DNA of 64,000 nt, taken from positions 434,001 through 498,000 of the forward strand of contig NZ_CP050497.1 of assembly GCF_018336815.1 (NCBI RefSeq), given 5' to 3'. The position numbers and the translations under genes are program-made. The stretch is from Treponema vincentii (GTDB taxonomy: Bacteria > Spirochaetota > Spirochaetia > Treponematales > Treponemataceae). The stretch's first letter is position 1. Each line of letters opens with the position of its first letter. Below are positions 56,144-63,291 of this stretch, in pieces. The notes under the pieces were generated by a model. That model saw only the letters and a program-made list of their open reading frames with translations. It was not told the origin of the DNA and did not search any database.

Positions 56144-56703
56144 CTGAATTCTAAAGTAACCCCCGCTTCCCACCTGTTGCCTTTCCGTTCAAAAATCGTG
56201 ATGTTATCAACCGGAAAGTCTTCCTCAAGGTTCAGCTCGTTCATTACCTGAATCGCCTTGGTCATTACTCCGGTAGGAATATCCCGATTTGCAACAGTTG
56301 CGTGAGGCTGGAAAGGCTTTTTGTCTTTTTTAGTGCAGCCCGGACAGGCGTTGATAATTGCTTGTACTGTTTTATCACGGAGCTTTGTCCAATTTTCATC
56401 TGTAATGACATTTGCAAACAGCGTTCTATCTCCAAACGCATCAAAGTTATCAATATGAGCAGTAAAACCTAAGCCTTTGGGCAAGACTTCTTTTTCAATC
56501 GCGCTGATTAAATCATCGGTTGTATAATCTTCCGGCAGTCTGAACGGTGGGACAAGTGTAACGTGAATTGGAGTTCCATGTCCGGATTTGCAACCGTAAG
56601 CCTCGTTCATATAACGACGGCAATCTTCCAGAGTAAGGGTTATATCCTCTGGGAGGAGAACGCCGATAAAATGCGTTTGCTGCGGAGCATTATTTCGTTT
56701 CAT
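56116..56703 (-). CDS. 2H phosphoesterase (2'-5' RNA ligase/LigT-like)
   Basis: A 195-residue protein with the two H-x-T motifs of 2H phosphoesterases, PIHVTLVPPF (about residue 47) and FQPHATVANRD (about 135). These enzymes open 2',3'-cyclic phosphates or ligate RNA ends. The start MKRNNAPQQTH is chosen because the -10 box TATAAT lies just ahead of it; the ATG three codons earlier overlaps that box. The final codons (RVNASGRFF) are read from the end of a MITE-like element, so the original C-terminus has been replaced. The enzyme core is complete. Confidence 0.88.
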   Translation of the reverse strand: MKRNNAPQQTHFIGVLLPEDITLTLEDCRRYMNEAYGCKSGHGTPIHVTLVPPFRLPEDYTTDDLISAIEKEVLPKGLGFTAHIDNFDAFGDRTLFANVITDENWTKLRDKTVQAIINACPGCTKKDKKPFQPHATVANRDIPTGVMTKAIQVMNELNLEEDFPVDNITIFERKGNRWEAGVTLEFRVNASGRFF

Positions 56704-56710
56704 CTCTATC

Positions 56711-56716
56711 ATTATA
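56711..56716 (-). promoter_or_regulatory. -10 box giving a leaderless transcript
   Basis: TATAAT on the minus strand at 56711-56716. The expected transcription start is 56704, one base before the ATG at 56703. No good -35 hexamer is seen. Confidence 0.55.
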
Positions 56717-56829
56717 GCATAAAACCATGCATCATTCTATCTTGGTGTTCTTCAATATTCTGAATGCCGGCAGCTGGATTTTATCAAAGTTATGATATAA
56801 TAGTTATGCGATGTTAAGGTTAGCTCAAA

Positions 56830-57990
56830 ATGATTCATAATCCGGTATTTTTTCATGTTGATTTAGATGCTTTTTTTGCCTCGGTAGAGCAGCTCGATAA
56901 TCCGGCATATCGCGGGAAGCCGGTTATTGTCGGCGGGCTTGGTAAGCGGGGTGTTGTCTCAACTGCGTCGTATGAAGCGCGAAAATTCGGTGTCCATTCT
57001 GCGATGCCGATAGCCCGTGCACGAGCCTTGTGTCCGCAGGGGATATTTATCAAAACACGAATGCAGCGTTACTATGAAAAATCGAAAGAGATTATGAATA
57101 TTTTTAAAAACTTCAGTCCCGATATACAGCAGCTTTCCATCGATGAAGCTTTTCTTGATATGAGCGGTACGGAAAAAATATTCGGCGATACTACAACAGC
57201 TGCCCGGCGGCTGAAAACTACCATTTTTGAACAAACCGGTTTGCGCGTTTCCGTAGGGGCAGCTTCCAATAAGTACATTGCAAAAATTGCGTCGGGGCAA
57301 TCGAAGCCGGACGGTTTGCTTGTTATTCCGGCGGGCAAAGAAGCGGCGTTTATGCAGTCGCTGCGTTTAAGCGATGTATGGGGAATCGGCGGCAAAACTC
57401 GTGCGAGACTTGCGGAGGCAGGTCTGACGACTATTGCCGAAATTCTCAAACAGCAGGAATCCGTTTTACAACTGATTATCGGGAATGCCGCCGGTACGTT
57501 TTTATATCAAGCCGTCCGCGGAGATATGGCGCATGTTTTTAATGAAGAGCGGAAAAGCCATTCTATCAGTACGGAACGCACGTTTGAAACCGATCTGCAT
57601 GAAAAGGATGAAATTTCCGATGTGTTATTTCAGCTGAGCGCTGAGTTGATGTGCCGCATTCTTGATGAGCGCATTCAAAGCCGCACCGTACATATTAAAA
57701 TACGGTATGCTGATTTTACTACCGTATCAGCGCAGCAGAGCGGCTCTTTGATTAACGATTCTGCGGATTTATACGAGCGGGCGCAACGGCTATTTTTTTC
57801 CCGTTTCGACACCGCGCTATCCGTCCGGCTTATCGGGATTGGAGTAGATGTCGGCAGCGACAACAGCCAACTTGAACTTTTTGCATCGGAAAAAGCGGCG
57901 AAAAAACGTAAACTTGAAGAAGCGGTTTTGAATATTGCAAAGAAAAACAAGGATGTCAAAATCGTGCAAGCGCGATTACTTCATAAGTAG
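56830..57990 (+). CDS. dinB: DNA polymerase IV
   Basis: A 386-residue Y-family polymerase. Catalytic motifs are FHVDLDAFFASVEQLDNP at the N-terminus and QLSIDEAFLDMSG near residue 104; STASYEARKFGVHSAMP and the helix-hairpin-helix VWGIGGKTRARLAEAG are also in place. The little-finger domain covers residues 235-345. The end has QLELF, a sliding-clamp binding motif. It copies past damaged bases and tends to be mutagenic. A TATAAT box lies about 25 bases upstream and AAGG nine bases before the ATG. No LexA-type operator is evident. Confidence 0.95.
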   Translation: MIHNPVFFHVDLDAFFASVEQLDNPAYRGKPVIVGGLGKRGVVSTASYEARKFGVHSAMPIARARALCPQGIFIKTRMQRYYEKSKEIMNIFKNFSPDIQQLSIDEAFLDMSGTEKIFGDTTTAARRLKTTIFEQTGLRVSVGAASNKYIAKIASGQSKPDGLLVIPAGKEAAFMQSLRLSDVWGIGGKTRARLAEAGLTTIAEILKQQESVLQLIIGNAAGTFLYQAVRGDMAHVFNEERKSHSISTERTFETDLHEKDEISDVLFQLSAELMCRILDERIQSRTVHIKIRYADFTTVSAQQSGSLINDSADLYERAQRLFFSRFDTALSVRLIGIGVDVGSDNSQLELFASEKAAKKRKLEEAVLNIAKKNKDVKIVQARLLHK

Positions 57991-58052
57991 GATATAGATA
58001 AGATTGACGAAGGGAGATTTTCCTCAGATTTTTTACTTATAGGAGACAAGAG

Positions 58053-58566
58053 ATGGAAAAACTTATTCTTTCAGTTTTAATGAGCGCAGGTATGGCAGCA
58101 TGACTTTCAGCAAAAACGGCACTGGTGTATTTTAGCGCAACCGGTACGACGGAAGAAATGACGAAAAATGCTGCAAGCGCGATGGGGGCGGATCTTTTTG
58201 AAATAGATCCTGTCCACAAATACACCGCTGCCGATCTGAACTGGAATGACAAAAAATCACTCACTACAATCGAGTGTAACGATCCGAAATCCCGTCCGTC
58301 AATCGCGAACAAGATTGACATATCCGGTTACGACACCGTTGTTTTGTGCTATCCTATCTGGTGGGGATATGTGCCGAAGATCATGTATACCTTTGTCGAA
58401 AGCCAAAACTGGAGCGGAAAGAAACTTGTTACACTCTGTACATCAGGCGGAAGCGGTCTTGGACGGAGCGGTTCGGACATTGCAAAATACGCAAAGGGCG
58501 CGACCTTCAAAGGCGGAAGAGCTTTTACACGCGGGAGATACTGACAAAAATATGTCCATAGCTTAG
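58053..58566 (+). pseudogene. Broken flavodoxin gene
   Basis: The gene starts MEKLILSVLMSAGMAA with AGGAG upstream and then has an in-frame TGA at 58101. Reading on in frame gives ALVYFSATGTTEEMTKNA, the FMN phosphate loop, then VLCYPIWWGYVPKIMYTF and LVTLCTSGGSGLGRSG, a short-chain flavodoxin. Near 58536 another base is extra: RGRY-stop replaces RGDTDKNMSIA ending at 58566. The usual last helix is missing. The leader suggests an exported or lipid-anchored flavodoxin. Two lesions make it a pseudogene. Confidence 0.8.
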
Positions 58567-58710
58567 TATAAACATAGTTAGAGATACACAGTTCTTTTGA
58601 AAGATAAAGTGTAAGATAATTGATTAAAAATATGTACTACAAACGCCATAAAATGAGCGTTTTATCCTGTCTTTTAGCGTTTTTTCTGATATAGAGTTAT
58701 TTGTTAGCTT

Positions 58711-59032
58711 CGAGTTTTGCCCTTGGCAAAACTCGATACTGTATCAGCGACAACTCAGATGCACACACCTCCAGCGCTTTTGCAAAGAGACGGCGTAGAT
58801 ACATCGTCAGCAAACGTACATCCGTGTACATTTGCTGACGGCGAGTTTTTGCTGTGCAAAAACGTCGCTACTGCGAGGAACCACCGCCGTCCGTGGCGGT
58901 TCTGAAATGCCTTTTGGAAATAGACGGTGCAGATGCTAGGAGCGTATAAAAAACACCCGCAGGCGTACTTGATGTACGTTGAGGACTGTTTTTTATGAAG
59001 CGACAACGCAGATGCGTCGTATATTTCCAAAA
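58711..59032. repeat. Composite hairpin repeat
   Basis: CGAGTTTTGCC/GGCAAAACTCG (58711-58735); long hairpin 58805-58840 (15-base arms, loop ATCCGT); type 2 GAGTTTTTGC/GCAAAAACGTC (58842-58867); short 58883-58900 (loop GTCCGT). Then an inner palindrome starts GGAAATAGACGG and ends CGTATATTTCC, with CGTAC/GTACG at its centre. The right end supplies the stop codon of the YhhQ gene. Confidence 0.78.
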
Positions 59033-59035
59033 GGA

Positions 59036-59737
59036 CTACGGCAGCGGACTATACCGCTCTCCATAGTCATAGGTATCAAGCTGTTCGTATTTTTTAAAGA
59101 AGTTGACAACCAAATAGGTAAAGGGCGTACAGACAACCTCTATCATCGTCTTAAAAAGATAATTTGAAAAAGCCATCACAATTAAAACGGAAGATGCGTA
59201 CATTCCCGAAAAGGCAATCGCTACAAAAATGATACTGTCCAGCAGCTCTCCAACCAAAGTTGAGCCGATGGTGCGCATCCACAGGTGTTTGCCGTCGGTA
59301 AGTATCTTCATTTTAGAAAGAACGGTAGAATTGCTGTACTCGCCGATAAAGTAACCGCAGATACTGCCTGCAGTGATGCGGGGCATTTGCAGCAAAATAT
59401 TATTAAAATCGCTTTGCAGATTCCAGCCGCCCTCTGCCGGCAGAATACTCACCAACCAGACATTGAACGCCATAAAAATAAGGACGACAAAGCCTGTCCA
59501 AATGACTTTCCGCGTATCCCGATAGCCGTATACCTCAGTCAGCACATCGCCGAAGATATACGAAAACGGAAAAAGCAGCGTACCGCCGTCAAATACGAAG
59601 GGACCAATCTGCACCATTTTTACTGCCAAAATATTCGACAGCACCAATACACCGATAAAGAGTCCGGAAAGAACCGGCAAGAAATTCTTTTTCTTCATGA
59701 AGCCCTTGGCTTCATCCGTCAAAATAGTGTCATTCAT
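59036..59737 (-). CDS. YhhQ/VUT-family queuosine precursor transporter
   Basis: A 233-residue inner-membrane protein with six helices and the family motifs LSNILAVKMVQIGPFVFDGG and FPFSYIFGDVLTEVYGYRDT. YhhQ imports 7-cyano- or 7-aminomethyl-deazaguanine for tRNA queuosine. ATG 59737 lies exactly where transcription from the TATAAT box at 59744-59749 should start, so the message is predicted leaderless. The stop TAG is formed by the edge of the repeat at 58711-59032 (CTACGGC), so the last residues may differ from those of relatives. Confidence 0.93.
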   Translation of the reverse strand: MNDTILTDEAKGFMKKKNFLPVLSGLFIGVLVLSNILAVKMVQIGPFVFDGGTLLFPFSYIFGDVLTEVYGYRDTRKVIWTGFVVLIFMAFNVWLVSILPAEGGWNLQSDFNNILLQMPRITAGSICGYFIGEYSNSTVLSKMKILTDGKHLWMRTIGSTLVGELLDSIIFVAIAFSGMYASSVLIVMAFSNYLFKTMIEVVCTPFTYLVVNFFKKYEQLDTYDYGERYSPLP

Positions 59738-59743
59738 TATTTT

Positions 59744-59749
59744 ATTATA
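59744..59749 (-). promoter_or_regulatory. -10 box giving a leaderless transcript
   Basis: TATAAT on the minus strand at 59744-59749; 7 bases on is 59737, the A of the ATG. The -35 region is weak. Confidence 0.6.
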
Positions 59750-59786
59750 GCAAAATCGGAACAGCGGTGATATACTAAATATATTA

Positions 59787-60106
59787 GGGCAACCGCATCA
59801 GACAGTTACCTAATATCCCCGCAAAATAATTGGGGCTGTTCAACCTGTTCTTTTGAAAATAGAGGGGTATCTACTGTGTCGTACGGCAAAAAAAGTATCC
59901 TCAACGTATTAAAAATACGCCTACGGTGCTTTTTTGCCTATCTTCTTGTATCTACCGCTCCCTTTTCAAAAGGCTAACGAAAAGTCTCTTTTCAAAAGCG
60001 TCGGTTCTATGCGGTAAACTCTTATTCTGAGTTTTTACATATTTGTCTGATGCATTTGTCCTTCCTTAAAATAAAATGCACGAAATTTTATTTAAAATTT
60101 CGTGCG
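59787..60106. mobile_element. MITE-like element, copy D, with internal insertion and satellite hairpin
   Basis: GGGCAACCGCATCAGAC (59787-59803) and GTCTGATGCATTTGTCC (60045-60061) are inverted ends. Between them a second unit begins CTTTTGAAAATAG (59849) and ends TTTTCAAAAGGCTAACG; its middle has ACGTATT/AATACGC and GGCAAAAAA/TTTTTTGCC. Fifteen bases beyond the right end is TGCACGAAATTTTA/TAAAATTTCGTGC (60077-60105), as in copies A and B. No gene is seen here. Confidence 0.75.
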
Positions 60107-60136
60107 AAGGTAAAAGTGTATTATCTGAGGAGGCAC

Positions 60137-60274
60137 GATAAAAAGTACCGTCTAAAATTGCGCCGGTACTTTTTATCTCAAGTTTGCGTTGCAAACTCGA
60201 TTATTGTATGTGTGCGCGTACTGCGCACGGCTAAAAACTTTTTTCGGAAATTGATATTTCCTGCAAAAGTTTTT
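60137..60274. repeat. Four-hairpin element forming the 5' region of the threonine dehydrogenase gene
   Basis: GATAAAAAGTACCG/CGGTACTTTTTATC (60137-60177), AAGTTTGC/GCAAACT (60180-60197), GTGCGC/GCGCAC (60212-60228) and AAAAACTTTT/AAAAGTTTTT (60233-60274). The last arm ends three bases before AGGAGG of the next gene. Confidence 0.75.
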
Positions 60275-60286
60275 ATAGGAGGTAAT

Positions 60287-61261
60287 ATGAAAACAATATT
60301 GGTAACAGGAGCCCTCGGTCAAATCGGCAGTGAGCTGGTTATGCACCTGCGCAAGACCTATGGCGGCAGTAATGTTATTGCAAGTGATGTAGTAAAAAAA
60401 GACATGCCGGAAGTGCTTGAGTCCGGGCCTTTTGAGCAATTAAACGTATTGGAGCCGCAAAAGGTTGCGGATGTATGTAAAAAATATAAGGTCGATACCG
60501 TTATACACTTAGCAGCGCTCCTTTCCGCCGTTGCAGAGCGCGATCCGCAAATGGCGTTCAATATCAACATCCACGGATTATACAATATGCTGGAAATCGC
60601 ACGGGAAAATAAGTACCGGTTCTTTGTTCCCAGCTCCATCGCGGCATTCGGGCCGGGAACTCCGAAAGACAAAACGCCTCAGGACACCATCCAGCGGCCG
60701 ACCTCGATGTACGGCGTAACAAAGGTTTCAGGCGAGCTGCTCTGCGACTACTACCACAAACGCTTCGGCGTCGATACCCGCGGCGTACGGTTCCCCGGTC
60801 TTATTTCGTATACAACTCCTCCGGGCGGCGGCACTACCGACTATGCCGTTGACATTTATTACGAAGCGCTCAAGAACAAAAAATACGAGTGCTTTATTAA
60901 GGAAGGCACCTATATGGACATGATGTATATGCCCGATGCCCTCAAAGCAGTGCAGCAGCTTCTGGAAACAGATGAGGCGAACTTAGTCCACCGCAATGCC
61001 TTCAACATCGCTTCCATGAGCTTTACACCGGAAATTATCGCAGCGGAAATTAAAAAGCACATCCCTAAATTTCAGATGACCTACAAGGTTGACCCCATGC
61101 GGCAGGCAATCGCCGATTCATGGCCGAACTCCATCGATGACACCTGCGCACGGCAAGAATGGAACTGGAAACCCGAATACGATCTGGAAACCATGACCGT
61201 CGATATGCTGGAAAAACTGAGCAAGCGGCTCGGCGTTGCCTATCATTCGGCACAAAAATAA
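60287..61261 (+). CDS. L-threonine 3-dehydrogenase, SDR (epimerase-like) type
   Basis: A 324-residue short-chain dehydrogenase. The NAD motif is VTGALGQIGSELVMHL at the N-terminus; the catalytic S and Y-x3-K are in VPSSIAAFGP and SMYGVTKVSGELLCDY. The pattern RGVRFPGLISYTTPPGGGTT is typical of the epimerase-like threonine dehydrogenases. It oxidises threonine to 2-amino-3-oxobutyrate. AGGAGG four bases upstream fixes the start; the longer open frame before it is repeat DNA. The KBL gene follows after 46 bases, which makes the function of both more certain. Confidence 0.95.
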   Translation: MKTILVTGALGQIGSELVMHLRKTYGGSNVIASDVVKKDMPEVLESGPFEQLNVLEPQKVADVCKKYKVDTVIHLAALLSAVAERDPQMAFNINIHGLYNMLEIARENKYRFFVPSSIAAFGPGTPKDKTPQDTIQRPTSMYGVTKVSGELLCDYYHKRFGVDTRGVRFPGLISYTTPPGGGTTDYAVDIYYEALKNKKYECFIKEGTYMDMMYMPDALKAVQQLLETDEANLVHRNAFNIASMSFTPEIIAAEIKKHIPKFQMTYKVDPMRQAIADSWPNSIDDTCARQEWNWKPEYDLETMTVDMLEKLSKRLGVAYHSAQK

Positions 61262-61307
61262 AGAAACGTTGCAATGAGTATTAAATTTCATTGAAGAGGA
61301 GAAAACG

Positions 61308-62498
61308 ATGAGCAATATTCACGAAATGGCTTTTTTACAAGAAAAAGTACAGGAATTAAAAGATCAAGGCTTGTATAAGGTACCGGTAACTCTTGACGGG
61401 CCGAACGAAGCAGAATGCGTTATTAATGGAAAGAAAGTTATCAACCTTTCATCAAATAACTATCTGGGCTTTGCAAACCATCCCCGCTTAAAGAAGGCGG
61501 CAATCGCAGCGATTGAAACCTACGGCGCGGGAGCCGGAGCTGTCCGACCCATCATCGGAAACATGAAGATTCACGATGAACTTGAAACCCTGCTTGCTAC
61601 ATTCAAGCGGGAAGAAGCAGTACTCACCTTCCAGTCGGGCTTTAACTGCAACGCCGGTGTTATCCAAGCGGTTACCGATAAGGGAGACCTCATCCTATCC
61701 GATGAACTAAACCATGCGTCCATCATCGACGGCTCGCGCCTTTCAAAAGCGGATAAGGCAGTGTTTAAACACTCCGATATGGCGGATTTGGAGCGGGTTT
61801 TAAAAGAGAAGCGCCCCAACTACCGCAACATCCTCATCATCACTGACGGCGTGTTCTCCATGGACGGCGACATTGCCAAGCTGCCGGAAATCGTTGCACT
61901 TGCGGAAAAGTACGAATGCTTAACCTACGTGGATGACGCCCATGCCAGCGGTGTATTAGGCGAAAGCGGACGCGGCTCCGTTGACCACTTCCACCTGCAC
62001 GGCAGAGTAGACTTTGCAATCGGTACCCTGTCCAAAGCAATCGGCGTTGTCGGCGGCTATGTTGCCGGTAAGCAGGTTACCATCGACTGGCTGAAAAACC
62101 GCGGACGCCCCTTCCTGTTCTCCACCGGACTCCCGCCCGCCGCTATCGGCGCTTGTATCGAAGCTATCAAAATGCTGATGGAATCAACCGAATACACCGA
62201 CCGGCTGTGGAAAAACGCCCGCTATTTCAAAGAGAAACTCTCCCACCTCGGCTTTAACACCGGACACAGCGAAACACCCATTACGCCGGTCATCATCGGA
62301 GAAGAGGCAAAAACACTCGAGTTCTCCAAAAAGCTGTTCGATAACGGCTTATTCATCGGACCGATTGTATTTCCCACCGTACCCAAAGGCACCGGACGTG
62401 TCCGCTGTATGGTAACGGCAGGGCACACCACCGAACAGCTTGACCGCGCTATCGCTATCTTCGAAAAAGTCGGAAAAGAGATGGGCATTATCGCGTAA
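61308..62498 (+). CDS. kbl: 2-amino-3-ketobutyrate CoA ligase (glycine C-acetyltransferase)
   Basis: A 396-residue PLP enzyme of the alpha-oxoamine synthase group. The opening [20 protein letters not shown], the [15 protein letters not shown] cofactor-binding strand and the PLP lysine in [16 protein letters not shown] are all present. It splits 2-amino-3-oxobutyrate with CoA to glycine and acetyl-CoA, taking the product of the dehydrogenase encoded just before it. GAGGAG lies six bases before the ATG. The pair supports growth on threonine and supplies glycine. Confidence 0.96.
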   Translation: MSNIHEMAFLQEKVQELKDQGLYKVPVTLDGPNEAECVINGKKVINLSSNNYLGFANHPRLKKAAIAAIETYGAGAGAVRPIIGNMKIHDELETLLATFKREEAVLTFQSGFNCNAGVIQAVTDKGDLILSDELNHASIIDGSRLSKADKAVFKHSDMADLERVLKEKRPNYRNILIITDGVFSMDGDIAKLPEIVALAEKYECLTYVDDAHASGVLGESGRGSVDHFHLHGRVDFAIGTLSKAIGVVGGYVAGKQVTIDWLKNRGRPFLFSTGLPPAAIGACIEAIKMLMESTEYTDRLWKNARYFKEKLSHLGFNTGHSETPITPVIIGEEAKTLEFSKKLFDNGLFIGPIVFPTVPKGTGRVRCMVTAGHTTEQLDRAIAIFEKVGKEMGIIA

Positions 62499-62504
62499 TA
62501 TTTC

Positions 62505-63025
62505 CTTTTGAAAATATGCATACCGTCTACGGCGTTGCCTTGCCAAAAGTGTACATCCTTGTACACTTTTGGCAGCGAAGGGCTGTCCAAAAACTTCAGT
62601 TTTTGGACAGTTTCCTTAGATTTAGATGCGATGTTTAAAATTAAGTCATTACTGTGTAAAGACTTGATTTTAAACTCGCGGGGATGTCGAAAAAGTAACC
62701 AACTTTTGAGACATCCCCATCGCTTCTGATATAACCAGCGGCATCCGTGCCGCTACTGAAAAAGCCTCAACGTATCAGGACGGACAGGGATGTCCGGGGT
62801 TATAAGCAACAGCGACGTTTTTGCGCAGCAAAACTCGACGTTGAAAAGTGTACACGGATGTACACTTTTCAACATGCCTGCGGGTGTTTTTTGCTCGCGC
62901 CTTGTAGTTTCAGAACGGACAAGGATGTCCGTGGTTCAAAACAGAAGCGATGTTTTTGCGATGCAAAAACTCGCGTCCGGAAGTGTACACGGACGTACAC
63001 TTCCGGACAGGCTATTTTCAAAAGG
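62505..63025. repeat. Largest composite hairpin array
   Basis: Edges are CTTTTGAAAATA (62507) and TATTTTCAAAAGG (63012-63024). Order: long 62541-62574 (loop ATCCTT); a framework also found at 7595-7885 (62579-62718) including GCGATGTTTAAAAT/ATTTTAAACTCGC; short 62737-62754 (ATCCGT); short' 62781-62796 (AGGGAT); type 2' 62811-62839; long' 62840-62873 (ACGGAT); then a second short' 62915-62932 (AAGGAT), type 2' 62948-62974 and long' 62975-63008 (ACGGAC). All three long stems are perfect 14-bp stems of different sequence. Confidence 0.85.
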
Positions 63026-63066
63026 CTGACGGAAAAGTTATTTTCAAAAAAAGAGGGGCTACGTAG

Positions 63067-63194
63067 CAACCCCAATTTTTCCGCGGGGTTGTTGTTCTCA
63101 TAAGGTGGTTGCAGTCGGCTTTAATACCCTTTGTTACGACGCAAGCGTCGGGGTATTAAACCCTCCGCACGAATAAATAGCCTGATGCGTTTAC
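63067..63194. mobile_element. Partial MITE-like element
   Basis: CAACCCC/GGGGTTG (63067-63091) encloses AATTTTTCCGC, and TTTAATACCC/GGGTATTAAA (about 63119-63160) follows. The right end GCCTGATGCGTTTAC (63180-63194) matches the other copies and continues TCTGA as at 56143. The left end is not found. Confidence 0.6.
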
Positions 63195-63236
63195 TCTGAG
63201 TCGGCCTCTTTATCTTTATATAAAAAAAGAATAAAC

Positions 63237-63250
63237 TCGACAGCTGTCGA
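63237..63250. promoter_or_regulatory. 14-bp perfect palindrome
   Basis: TCGACAGCTGTCGA lies 41 bases before the ATG at 63292, just after a TATATAA stretch that may be a -10 box. It could be an operator; no regulator is known. Confidence 0.35.
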
Positions 63251-63291
63251 ATTATTTGCGGCGCAACTCATTTACTCAAAGAGGAACACTC

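Noticed and set aside
58101-58140. Selenocysteine insertion at the TGA of the flavodoxin
   Set aside because: The possible hairpin after the TGA is weak, the residue would fall in a signal peptide, and the gene has another frame lesion downstream.
62747-63103. Open frames of 79-118 residues inside the hairpin array, and a similar frame at 26054-26371
   Set aside because: They translate the repeats themselves, have no ribosome sites and differ in frame between repeat copies.
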